DNA of 64,000 nucleotides from Actinomycetes bacterium (GTDB lineage: Bacteria; Actinomycetota; Actinomycetes; Actinomycetales; Demequinaceae), in contig JAEYOR010000022.1 of NCBI GenBank assembly GCA_023411615.1, forward strand, positions 3,254 to 67,253. Reading direction: 5' to 3'. Both the position numbers and the translations under genes were made by a program. The notes under the pieces are model-generated. The model had not been told where the DNA came from and ran no database searches. It saw only the letters and a list, made by a program, of their open reading frames with translations. This document shows positions 51,378 through 59,882 of the stretch, in pieces (within the stretch, counting starts at the first letter, position 1; every line of letters begins with the position of its first letter).

Positions 51378-52840
51378 GTGCGTACTCCATTCGTCATGGA
51401 CGCGGCAACTGCCCCGCCCTCGTGGTGAGAAATCAAGGCGGTGACAACGCTGGCGCAGCCTCCGCACCCTGTGGTGGCGCGGGTCTCACGGGCGACGTCG
51501 CCAAGCGAGCGACAGCCACCGCTTACCGCGCTGCGAATACGCCCTGCCGTCACGGCATTGCACACGCAAACGGGATCGTCATCCGTGAGGCTCGTGGGGT
51601 CACTCGCCACCGATTTCACGCCACCGCCCATCGCGCGGATGAGAAGGTGCGCTGGGTCGCCAGGCACTGGCAGGTGGCGGGTGTAGAGAGCACTGAGCGT
51701 GGCGGCCACGTCGGGGTCTCCGACGCACGTCGCTCCCGCAAGGCGACCAGCTGCCACCACCACTTCTACGTAACGGCCGCCTTCCGGATCCTTGAGCGAC
51801 AGCACCCGGAAGAGCGGGTCGTCGCGGTCAAAGTCTCCGCACATGCCCATGGCCACCATGTCAATGCCGGTGGCCTTCACACGGACCAGGTCGCTGGCGG
51901 ACATGCTCGACGCTCCGTCGCCAGCCCCGGTCAAGATGCGGACGAGGCGTGATGCCTGTTCCCAGCCTTGTGCCACGAGCCCGGTGCCGCCGTCTGGGGG
52001 CTGAGCGCAGTCACCGATTGCGTAGATGCCCGGCGCGGAGGTGCGCAATTGTTCGTCAACGACCACTCCGCGATCGACACGGAGCCCGGCTCCGCGCGCG
52101 AGGCTCGTCTCCGGCACGGTGCCGCAGCACATGACGAGCATGTCGGCTGGCACCTCGGTACCGTCCTCGAGTCGTACCGCGGCGACCTTGCCGCGCGCGC
52201 TGCGCAAAGCGGACACCGACGCCCCCACATGCGTGTCGATGCCAAGCCTGCTGAGGTTCTGCGCAGCCACGGCGGAGGCCTCCCAGCCGAGCTGACGGTC
52301 CATCACCCGGTCCGCCATGTGGACAAGGCGCACCGCGACACCTCGGCCCGCGAGGCCAGTCGCCACTTCCAGACCAAGCACACCCGCCCCGAGCACGACG
52401 GCACGGCGGGCTTGAGCGCTCGCCGCAACGATGCCTTCAGCGTCGGCGATGTCCTTGAGAACAAAGGCCCCGGGCACGAGCCCATCGGGATCGGCGACGC
52501 CGTGAATCGCTGGAACGCGCGCAACTGACCCGGTAGCGAGAACGAGAGTGTCGTAGACGTGCGTCTCGCCCTCGTCATCGATCACGACCGCGTCGTCCAC
52601 ACGGATGTGCGTTGCGGCCACACCCGTCTTCACACGCATACGCGGGTGGTCCTGGCCCGCGAGCGAGAGCATCGACGCGCTCTTCGCTCCTGCCACGACT
52701 GAGCTGAGGAGCACGCGGTTGTATGCGGGCGTCGCTTCCTTCCCCAAGACGATGATGGACGCCTGGGGATCTGCCTCAAGCAGTTCCTCCGCAAAGCGCG
52801 CCCCGACCATGCCGTGACCGATCACCACCACGTGCGTCAT
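51374..52840 (-). CDS. nasB: FAD-dependent oxidoreductase with BFD [2Fe-2S] domain, NasB-like electron donor
   Basis: A 488-residue flavoprotein: VVVIGHGMVGARFAEEL at the N-terminus, a second dinucleotide site AVVLGAGVLGLEVATGL, FAD-type GIYAIGDCAQ, and a C-terminal BFD-like cluster domain (CVCNAVTAGRIRSAV...CGGC). It resembles the N-terminal half of NirB and probably passes NAD(P)H electrons to NasA, as NasB does in Bacillus. ATGA overlap with nasA. Confidence 0.85.
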   Translation of the reverse strand: MTHVVVIGHGMVGARFAEELLEADPQASIIVLGKEATPAYNRVLLSSVVAGAKSASMLSLAGQDHPRMRVKTGVAATHIRVDDAVVIDDEGETHVYDTLVLATGSVARVPAIHGVADPDGLVPGAFVLKDIADAEGIVAASAQARRAVVLGAGVLGLEVATGLAGRGVAVRLVHMADRVMDRQLGWEASAVAAQNLSRLGIDTHVGASVSALRSARGKVAAVRLEDGTEVPADMLVMCCGTVPETSLARGAGLRVDRGVVVDEQLRTSAPGIYAIGDCAQPPDGGTGLVAQGWEQASRLVRILTGAGDGASSMSASDLVRVKATGIDMVAMGMCGDFDRDDPLFRVLSLKDPEGGRYVEVVVAAGRLAGATCVGDPDVAATLSALYTRHLPVPGDPAHLLIRAMGGGVKSVASDPTSLTDDDPVCVCNAVTAGRIRSAVSGGCRSLGDVARETRATTGCGGCASVVTALISHHEGGAVAASMTNGVRT

Positions 52841-55080
52841 AGGAGCACCCCGTCCAGGCGCTTCACCGAGACGGCGCATGCCTTGAACTCCGGCATGCCC
52901 GAGATCGGGTCGGTGGCGTCATTTGTTGCGCGGTTAACGGAGCCTTCCCCCGGCCAGTGAAAGGGCATGAACACCGTGTCGGGACGAATCGCGTCGGTGA
53001 TTCTCGCTGCCGCGACCGCCGTTCCGCGCGTGCTCGTCACAGCAACCGGATCACCGGTGCGAATGCCGTGCCTCTCGGCAAGCAGTGGATGAACTTCGAC
53101 ATACGGCTCTGGCTCCGTCGCGAGGAGTTCATCGACGCGGCGGGTCTGCGCGCCCGATTGATACTGCGTGAGAACTCGGCCGGTGACGAGGTAGACAGGG
53201 GCGTCGTCGCGCACATCGTCCATTGGCGCGCGATGATCGACGGCAACCATGCGGGCGCGCCCGTCTGGCGTGGAAAAGCGATCGAGGAAGACGCGCGGCG
53301 TGCCGGGGTGACGGGGTGATGGGCACGGCCAGAACACGCCCGCGGAGTGGGCGCCAGCGCAATTGTTGCCGGTCTCAGCACCCGCGGAGTGGGCGCCAGC
53401 GCAACTATTGCACTCAGGCCCACACGCACCCCCGTGCGCACCGGAATGATTGCACTCAGGCCCACACTCGGCTTCGAGACCCGCGTCGAGACGCTCGTAT
53501 GAGATCCCGGAGTAATCCGCCACGCCCCCGGCCGACGCTCGGGCAAGTTCAGCGAATACGTGCGCCGGGTCGTCGGAAAAGCGTTCACCGTGGCCGAGCC
53601 GGCGGGCAAGCTCGGTGAGGATCCACAACTCGGAGCGCGCTTCGCCAGGAGGCTCAATTGCCTTGCGCCTGCGAATGACGCGCCCTTCAAGGTTAGTCAT
53701 CGTGCCGTCTTCTTCCGCCCACTGGGTGACGGGCAAGACGACGTCGGCAATGGCGACAGTTTCGGAGGGGACCATGTCGGCCACAACGAGCAAGTCAAGG
53801 CGGGACAACGCCGCTCGCACAGCGTCGGCATCGGGCGCGGACACGAGGGGGTTGGAACCATGGATGAGCAGCGCTTTCGGACCAGTCGCCGTGCCGAGAG
53901 ACGCAAGCAACTCAATTGCGGGCACACCCGGGCCCGGCAACGACTCGGGCCGCACGTGCCAGACCTTCGCCACGTGTGCGCGGCGTGCCGGGTCAGTGAT
54001 CGACGAGTAGCCGGGCAACTGATCGCTTTTTTGGCCGTGCTCGCGACCCCCTTGCCCGTTTCCCTGGCCCGTAATGGCGCCGTAGCCGGAACCGACGCGG
54101 CCCACGAGTCCAAGAGCAAGAGCGAGATTGATTGCGGCGGTGACGGCGTCGGTGCCATGGGCGGATTGCTCGAGGCCCCGGCCGGTGAGAATGTACGCAC
54201 CCGCGCCGCCGCGTGAAGGTGATGCCGCGGCGAGAGCGTGAGCCACCCGGCGCAATTCGGTGGCCGAGATGCCGCAGTAGCTTTCGGCACGCTCGGGCCA
54301 CCAGCGGCTCACCGCTGCCTTGACCTCATCCCATCCCGTGGTGCGAGAGTCAAGGTAGGCCTCGTCGACAAGGTTGTCCTCGATACAGATGTGGAGGAGT
54401 GCAAGCAGGACAGCGAGATCCGTCCCAGGCACGTTCGCAACATGAATGCCGGCGCCATCGCGGGTGAGGTGCGCCGTCGCGGTGTCGCGCGGGTCCACGT
54501 AGATGAGTCCGCCACGCTCGCGCACCCCCGCAAGGTGCTGAACGAGCGGGGGCATCGTCACCGCGACGTTCGAGCCCAACACGAGCACAGCGTCGGCCCC
54601 CGCAAGGTCGCTGAGCGGAAATCCGAGGCCCCTGTCCATCCCAAAGGCCCGGTTCGCGGCCGCCGCTGCCGATGACATGCAAAAACGCCCGTTGTAGTCG
54701 ATGAAGCGAGTGCCGAGGGCGACGCGCGCAAACTTGCCGAGCAGGTAGGCCTTCTCGTTCGTGAGACCTCCGCCACCGAACACGGCAACCGAATCGGGGC
54801 CAAACTCTCGCCGCAGCGCAAGGAGGTTCGCTGCAATGAGGTCGAGCGCCTCGTCCCACGTGGCACGCTCAAGGACCCCGTTGCGGCGCACCTGCGGGTG
54901 AAGGAGTCGGTCGGGAGCGCTGAGGACGTCCGCCGATGTCCACCCTTTGGCGCACATCCCGCCCCGATTGGTGGGGAACTCGCGGGCCTCGACCCGCACC
55001 GGCACACGGTCATCTGGGGTGGGGGTGAGCCGCTGCGCGCATTGCAGCGCGCAATAGGGACAGTGGGTTGCGGTGCCCAT
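52837..55080 (-). CDS. nasA: Assimilatory nitrate reductase catalytic subunit NasA with Cys/His-repeat insertion
   Basis: About 747 residues of a molybdopterin oxidoreductase. N-terminal [4Fe-4S] ligands C7, C10, C14 and C43; the likely molybdenum ligand C134 in YNGRFCMSS; MGD-binding regions; a C-terminal molydopterin-dinucleotide domain (VYLVTGRVLTQYQSG, EVHPLLAERHGIRTGDPV). Unlike relatives I know, residues about 538-580 form three 14-residue Cys/His repeats (see repeat entry). It reduces nitrate in the cytoplasm. ATG at 55080 overlaps the narK2 stop (TAATG). Adjacent to its flavoprotein donor. Confidence 0.92.
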   Translation of the reverse strand: MGTATHCPYCALQCAQRLTPTPDDRVPVRVEAREFPTNRGGMCAKGWTSADVLSAPDRLLHPQVRRNGVLERATWDEALDLIAANLLALRREFGPDSVAVFGGGGLTNEKAYLLGKFARVALGTRFIDYNGRFCMSSAAAAANRAFGMDRGLGFPLSDLAGADAVLVLGSNVAVTMPPLVQHLAGVRERGGLIYVDPRDTATAHLTRDGAGIHVANVPGTDLAVLLALLHICIEDNLVDEAYLDSRTTGWDEVKAAVSRWWPERAESYCGISATELRRVAHALAAASPSRGGAGAYILTGRGLEQSAHGTDAVTAAINLALALGLVGRVGSGYGAITGQGNGQGGREHGQKSDQLPGYSSITDPARRAHVAKVWHVRPESLPGPGVPAIELLASLGTATGPKALLIHGSNPLVSAPDADAVRAALSRLDLLVVADMVPSETVAIADVVLPVTQWAEEDGTMTNLEGRVIRRRKAIEPPGEARSELWILTELARRLGHGERFSDDPAHVFAELARASAGGVADYSGISYERLDAGLEAECGPECNHSGAHGGACGPECNSCAGAHSAGAETGNNCAGAHSAGVFWPCPSPRHPGTPRVFLDRFSTPDGRARMVAVDHRAPMDDVRDDAPVYLVTGRVLTQYQSGAQTRRVDELLATEPEPYVEVHPLLAERHGIRTGDPVAVTSTRGTAVAAARITDAIRPDTVFMPFHWPGEGSVNRATNDATDPISGMPEFKACAVSVKRLDGVLL
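53339..53469 (-). repeat. 42-bp in-frame tandem repeat inside nasA (Cys/His-rich, about 3 units)
   Basis: Two overlapping matches with period 42: a 24-bp block at 53339-53362 and 53381-53404, and a 19-bp block at 53407-53425 and 53449-53467. On the coding strand the 14-residue units begin at E538 and read ECGPECNHSGAHGG, ACGPECNSCAGAHS and AGAETGNNCAGAHS. The first two units share CGPECN; units two and three share CAGAHS. Confidence 0.88.
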
Positions 55081-56501
55081 TACACGTTCCTCATTGGCGC
55101 TGCCGGACGCAGGTAGCAGGCCCACGTGAGGATGCCGAGAGCGATGAACACCGCAACGTAGATCTGCAGGGCGGGCACGATGGTGCCGTACGTGTTGTTT
55201 GCCCACATGTAGACAAAGGGGATGGCGAATCCGCCACCTGCACCGATCGCCGAAATGATGCCAACAGCGCCCGCGGCCTGTCGCTTGAACTCAAGCCTCG
55301 ACTCATCGGAATCGGCTCCGCGGCTGCGCTGGAGTCGGCCAAAGACGGCGGGGATCATTCGATACGTGGAGCCATTGCCTACGCCGGTGGCGATGAACAG
55401 GACCATGAAGCTTGCGAAGAAGAGCGGGAGGGACTCGCTTCGAACGCCCACCACCGCTGAAACCCCAGCAAGCGCCATGACTGCGAGAGCTGCGAGCGTG
55501 ACGACTGAACCGCCGCGGCGGTCCGCGAGCTTGCCGCCATAGGGCCGGGCGAGGGAGCCAAGAAGCGCCCCGGCGAAACCCCACGTCAACGCAATGTCGC
55601 CGCGGTCAAAGGCCACTCGCAGAAGCGTCGGAAAGGCGGCCGAGTAGCCAATGAATGAACCGAAGGTGCCGATGTAGAGCACCGCGAGCAACCATGTGTG
55701 GCGGTGCCGCAAGGACGCGGCGGTGGGACGCGGGTCGGCCTTCGCCTCTCGTAAATTGTCCATGAAGAAGAACGCAAGAATCGCAGCGGCGAGGGCAAGC
55801 GGCACATAGATGAGCCCCGCTGCAGCGAGTCCCAGGCCGCCGATGCCGATCACGACTGGCACGAGTTTTTGGGCGACCGCCACCCCGATGTTTCCGCCGG
55901 CGGCGTTGAGACCGAGCGCCCAGCCCTTGCGCCGGTCGGGGTAAAAGAACGAGATGTTCGACATCGAAGAGGCGAAGTTGCCACCGCCGAAGCCCGCTGT
56001 CGCGGCGATGAGGACGAGCACCGGAAATGGTGTGTCGGGCCGGCCGATCACCCACGCAAGCCCGAGCGTCGGAATGAGAAGGAGCAGTGCGGAGATCACC
56101 GTCCAGTTGCGTCCGCCCAGCCACGGCACAGCAAACGTGTATGGAACGCGCAGTACGGCGCCAACGCCCGACGCAACGGCAAGGAGCGTGAAGCCCTGCC
56201 CCGGTGTGAGTGCCCAGCCTCCCGAGCCGGCCTGCACGAGCGCGCCCGTGTCGTCAAAGGTGCCGTACATCTTGACGACGACAATTGACCACAACAACCA
56301 AATGGAGAAGCCGATGTGTTCGGCGACAATCGAGAAGATGAGATTGCGAAGCGCGATCCTCTTGCCGCGAGCTTCCCAGAATGTCTCGTCTTCCGGCGCC
56401 CACCGCTCGATCCAGCGGCCGGGACCAATGACGCCCGCGGGGATGTCGCCCACATGGCCGACGCTCGATGCGGGTACCTGGGTTGCGCTCACTGTTGCCA
56501 T
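55080..56501 (-). CDS. narK: NarK/NasA-type nitrate/nitrite MFS transporter (copy 2, assimilatory operon)
   Basis: A 473-residue 12-helix transporter with the nitrate-porter signature ATAGFGGGNFASSMSNISFF and IATGVGNGSTYRMIP. It heads the long assimilatory operon, so it probably imports nitrate for NasA. It differs clearly in sequence from copy 1, for example at the N-terminus. AAGG lies 6 bases before the ATG. The 227-bp upstream region likely holds the operon promoter. Confidence 0.93.
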   Translation of the reverse strand: MATVSATQVPASSVGHVGDIPAGVIGPGRWIERWAPEDETFWEARGKRIALRNLIFSIVAEHIGFSIWLLWSIVVVKMYGTFDDTGALVQAGSGGWALTPGQGFTLLAVASGVGAVLRVPYTFAVPWLGGRNWTVISALLLLIPTLGLAWVIGRPDTPFPVLVLIAATAGFGGGNFASSMSNISFFYPDRRKGWALGLNAAGGNIGVAVAQKLVPVVIGIGGLGLAAAGLIYVPLALAAAILAFFFMDNLREAKADPRPTAASLRHRHTWLLAVLYIGTFGSFIGYSAAFPTLLRVAFDRGDIALTWGFAGALLGSLARPYGGKLADRRGGSVVTLAALAVMALAGVSAVVGVRSESLPLFFASFMVLFIATGVGNGSTYRMIPAVFGRLQRSRGADSDESRLEFKRQAAGAVGIISAIGAGGGFAIPFVYMWANNTYGTIVPALQIYVAVFIALGILTWACYLRPAAPMRNV

Positions 56502-56728
56502 CGCATGCCTTTCGACTGAGGCCCTTATGCGCGGCGCTCCCCGATGGAGACCACAGCGCCATTGGGGTCGGACAGTCAGAGGCTAGGGATGGCAGATTTC
56601 GGGAAGCGGCACGTCACGTGAAAGGTGTGCGACGGCGCTCTCACGGCGCACGACGCTCGGGCGTGAGGTTGCGCACGAGACGGCGACTGCCACCGTGAGA
56701 GAGGGCTTTTACCAGGGACGACGCCGGC
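56502..56728. other. 227-bp intergenic region upstream of the assimilatory operon
   Basis: The longest gene-free stretch in the window. On the minus strand TAGCCT (56580-56585) is a possible -10 with no convincing -35. A palindromic CACGTG core lies within GCACGTCACGTGAAAGG. I found no convincing GlnR-type box or intrinsic terminator after hemL. Regulation by nitrogen status is expected but not visible. Confidence 0.5.
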
Positions 56729-58087
56729 TCAGGGGCGCCACGAAGCAACGGCGTCGACGATGCGCCCCGTCACCGAGGCGTTGTGCGCAAGCGACACGAA
56801 CCAGGCCTCATAGGCACTCGGAGGCAAGGCCACACCCCGCGAGCGCACGTGGTGGAAGAGCCTCGCGTAGGCCTCGGTGTCTTGCCTGGCGGCGTCGGCA
56901 AAGGTGACGGGGGCGTTCTCCAGACCGAGGAAGAACGAGAAGAGCGTGCCCGCCTGTCCAACCGCGTGCGTGATGCCGGCGGTCTCGAAGGCTGTCGCCA
57001 CGCCGTCACGGACGTCGTCTGCAGCGGCTGTCACGCGTGCGTATGCGGCGGCATCCATCACCTCAAGCGTCGCCAGGCCTGCCGTTACGGCCACAGGGTT
57101 CCCCGAAAGTGTTCCCGCTTGGTACACCGGGCCGAGCGGAGCCAGTTGCTCCATGAGATCTGTGCGCCCACCAACCGCTGCGACCGGCAATCCACCACCG
57201 ATGACCTTGCCAAAGGTGACGAGGTCCGGAGTCCATGGGACATCGCCTCGCGCAATTGCCTCATCTCGCTCGACTCCCCAGTAGCCGCTCGGGCCCGCGC
57301 GGAAGCCAGTGAGGACCTCGTCGAGAATGAAGACTGCACCCTCGTTGCGGGTGAGCGAAGCGATGAGCGAATTGAAGCCCATGGGAGGGCGCACCACACC
57401 CATATTGGCTGGTGCCGCCTCTGTGATGACCGCTGCGATGCGTTGACCGTGCTCGGCAAAAGCCGCTGTAAGCGCTGCGTCATCACCGTAGGGCAGCACC
57501 AGAGTGTCGCGCGCGGTAGCAGGAGTGACGCCCGCAGAGTCCGGCACACCCGCCGTTGCAAGACCTGAGCCCGCGGCAACGAGGAACGGATCAGCGTGGC
57601 CGTGGTAGCAACCCGCGAATTTCACCACGAGATCACGGCCTGTGGCGGCACGTGCGAGGCGCAAGGCGGTCATCGTCGCCTCGGTACCTGTCGAGACGAG
57701 GCGGACCCGCTCGGCGGGCGCGTAGCGCGAGCGAATCTCCTCCGCGAGCCTCACCTCGCCGTCAGTGGTCGCCCCAAAGCTCAAACCTTTGGCCGCGGCC
57801 TTCCGGACCGCTTTGATGACGTGGGGATGGGCGTGACCCGCGATGCCAGCACCCCACGACCCAACGAGGTCGATGTAACGCTGGCCAGCGGCATCGGTGA
57901 GGTAAGGTCCCGTTCCCGACGCGATCGGCACGGGGTCGCCTCCCACGCCGTTCCATGCGCGGACGGGACTGTTGACACCGCCTGGCAATACGGCGGCGGC
58001 GCGGTCAGTCCAGCCGGCGCGGCCGCGGTCGGTGCGCATGATGACGGCAGTGAGCAGCGCGTTGAAGCGCCGGTGAGGGGAACTCAT
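56729..58087 (-). CDS. hemL: Glutamate-1-semialdehyde 2,1-aminomutase HemL
   Basis: A 452-residue PLP enzyme making 5-aminolevulinate. GGVNSPVRAWNGVGG, NVVSTGTEATM-type MTALRLARAATG, FAGCYHGHAD, the PLP-lysine region TFGKVIGGGLPVAAVGG and AGTLSGNPVA are hallmarks. ATG at 58087 has GGAGG upstream and overlaps the hemB stop by one base. It indicates the C5 pathway. Last gene of hemC-hemD-hemB-hemL. Confidence 0.96.
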   Translation of the reverse strand: MSSPHRRFNALLTAVIMRTDRGRAGWTDRAAAVLPGGVNSPVRAWNGVGGDPVPIASGTGPYLTDAAGQRYIDLVGSWGAGIAGHAHPHVIKAVRKAAAKGLSFGATTDGEVRLAEEIRSRYAPAERVRLVSTGTEATMTALRLARAATGRDLVVKFAGCYHGHADPFLVAAGSGLATAGVPDSAGVTPATARDTLVLPYGDDAALTAAFAEHGQRIAAVITEAAPANMGVVRPPMGFNSLIASLTRNEGAVFILDEVLTGFRAGPSGYWGVERDEAIARGDVPWTPDLVTFGKVIGGGLPVAAVGGRTDLMEQLAPLGPVYQAGTLSGNPVAVTAGLATLEVMDAAAYARVTAAADDVRDGVATAFETAGITHAVGQAGTLFSFFLGLENAPVTFADAARQDTEAYARLFHHVRSRGVALPPSAYEAWFVSLAHNASVTGRIVDAVASWRP

Positions 58088-59079
58088 CACGCCTCCTTGA
58101 GCCACTGGGCGATCTCGAGCGCCGCGTAGGTGAGCACCACGTCCGCCCCCGCACGAACGATTGAGGTGACGGCCTCAAGGTGCGCGGCCTTGCGGTCAAT
58201 CCACCCTTGCGCTGCCGCAGCCTCGATCTGGGAATACTCCCCCGAGACGTGGTAAGCAGCGACGGGTACGTCCGACGCCGCGGCCACCTGAGCGAGCACG
58301 TCCAGGTAGGAAAGGGCGGGCTTCACCATGACAAAGTCCGCCCCCTCGATCTCGTCGAGAGCGGCCTCGCGCAGCCCCTCTCGCACATTGGCGGGATCCA
58401 TCTGGTACGTGCGTCGGTCGCCTTCCAGTTGACTCTCGACTGCATCACGGAAGGGGCCATAGAAAGCGGACGCATACTTCGCGGCGTAGGCGAGGACACA
58501 CACCTGAGTGAGGCCCTCGGCGTCGAGAGCAGCGCGCACAGCCGCAACTTGGCCGTCCATCATGCCGCTCAGGCCCAGCACGTGGGCGCCGGCGTGAGCC
58601 TGGGCGAGCGCCATCCGGGAGTAGGCCTCCAACGTGGCGTCGTTGTCGATCACACCGTTGGCGTCGAGAATTCCACAGTGTCCATGCGACGTGAACTCAT
58701 CGAGGCACAAGTCCGACATCACTACGATGCGCTCCCCCGCCGCCGCGGCCGCCTCGGCAAGCGCCCGATTCAAGATGCCATCAGGCGCGTACGCTGCGCT
58801 GCCGGCCTCATCGCGATGGGAAGGGATGGCGAACACCATGACTCCGCCAAGGCCGGCGTCGGCCGCAGCACGGACAGCGTCTGCGACGCCATCAAGGGGA
58901 AGCTGATCGACCCCTGGCAGGGACGCGATCGGGCGCGAGCCAATGAGTCCCTCGCGAACAAAGATGGGGAGCACCAACTGCGAGGCGTGGACTCGTGTCT
59001 CACGTACGAGGGCGCGCATCGCGGCGGAAGAGCGGAGGCGGCGCGGCCGGTGAAGGGGCAGCGGGATTCCAGACGTCAT
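58087..59079 (-). CDS. hemB: Delta-aminolevulinic acid dehydratase HemB
   Basis: A 330-residue porphobilinogen synthase. Active-site Lys regions YAAKYASAFYGPFRDA and FVMVKPALSYLDV are present. The metal region DLCLDEFTSHGHCG has Cys, Asp, Cys where the classic zinc enzyme has three cysteines, so the metal preference may differ. Overlaps hemD by 4 bp and hemL by 1 bp. Confidence 0.96.
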   Translation of the reverse strand: MTSGIPLPLHRPRRLRSSAAMRALVRETRVHASQLVLPIFVREGLIGSRPIASLPGVDQLPLDGVADAVRAAADAGLGGVMVFAIPSHRDEAGSAAYAPDGILNRALAEAAAAAGERIVVMSDLCLDEFTSHGHCGILDANGVIDNDATLEAYSRMALAQAHAGAHVLGLSGMMDGQVAAVRAALDAEGLTQVCVLAYAAKYASAFYGPFRDAVESQLEGDRRTYQMDPANVREGLREAALDEIEGADFVMVKPALSYLDVLAQVAAASDVPVAAYHVSGEYSQIEAAAAQGWIDRKAAHLEAVTSIVRAGADVVLTYAALEIAQWLKEA

Positions 59080-59882
59080 GAGCGTTCCTCGTGGGTCGCG
59101 GTGGTGGCTGAGCGGGTGCCTGTGGCGGTAGCGACCTTGATCGCCTCGACCATGCCGGCGGGGCTTGGTTCGGCAGCGACGGCGGCCACCTCCAAGCCAA
59201 GTTCACGCGCGCGCCGTGCGCAAGTCGCGCCAATCGCCACCACGGCAACCTCAGGCGGAATCACCCGAATCGCGTGGGCAAGTCGCGTGGCTACCGACCC
59301 TGACGTGAGAGCGATGACGTCCACCTCACCCGACTCGACGGCTGCAATCACGGCCGGGTCGAGGGGTGGACCGTCGATGGTCAGGTATGCCTCGACCACG
59401 TCGACCTCCCACCCTTTTTGGCGCAAGCCCTCGGGGAGCGTCGGGGCAGCGAGACTGCCGAGCGGAGCAAGGACTCGGCCTGGCCCGGCCGGGAATGCGG
59501 CCACCATGAGAACGGCGTCCGCGGCGCCTTCAGGCACAAGGTCCGCAATGAGGCCAACCTCTGCCAAAGCCTCCGCGGTAGCGGCGCCCACGGCGGCCAC
59601 AAGAGAACCCGAAGGGCGTGCCCCGAGGTCAACGCCTGCGGCGCGTGCCGACTCGGCGAAGGCCTTGACCCCCACACGACTCGTGATGGCAAGCCAGCGG
59701 TAAGCGCCAACAGACCACTCGGTTGCGGCCTGCTCAAGCCGGGCGGGATTTGAGGTGGGCGCAAAGTCAATCGCCTCAACGCGCGTGACAAGCGCCCCGG
59801 CGGCTTCGATGCGATCGGCAATCGCGCTGCGCTCGCTCGTGATGGGGGCCACGACGCGAAGTCCGGCCAACGGCTGCGTCAC
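59076..59882 (-). CDS. hemD: Uroporphyrinogen III synthase HemD
   Basis: About 268 residues, single HemD domain (LRVVAPITSERSAIADRI, WLAITSRVGVKAFAE, VDVIALTSGSVATRLAHA), closing hydroxymethylbilane to uroporphyrinogen III. GTG at 59882 overlaps the hemC stop as GTGA; the longer upstream frame runs antisense inside hemC and is rejected. It has no winged-helix extension, unlike the second HemD-like protein at 46102. Confidence 0.9.
   Translation of the reverse strand: MTQPLAGLRVVAPITSERSAIADRIEAAGALVTRVEAIDFAPTSNPARLEQAATEWSVGAYRWLAITSRVGVKAFAESARAAGVDLGARPSGSLVAAVGAATAEALAEVGLIADLVPEGAADAVLMVAAFPAGPGRVLAPLGSLAAPTLPEGLRQKGWEVDVVEAYLTIDGPPLDPAVIAAVESGEVDVIALTSGSVATRLAHAIRVIPPEVAVVAIGATCARRARELGLEVAAVAAEPSPAGMVEAIKVATATGTRSATTATHEERS

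Noticed and set aside
53339..53469. CRISPR-like array
   Set aside because: The repeats are in frame in nasA, period 42 throughout, with no separate spacers.
52837..55206. 789-residue version of nasA
   Set aside because: The first 42 residues read through narK2 and contain no family sequence; the ATG at 55080 places the Fe-S cysteines at the usual distance.
56502..56728. GlnR or similar nitrogen-control box
   Set aside because: No sequence matching the spaced GTnAC/GAAAC pattern could be found by eye; a motif scan would be needed.
58180..59703. 507-residue open frame on the plus strand
   Set aside because: Antisense to hemB and hemD; no family motif and no ribosome-binding site.
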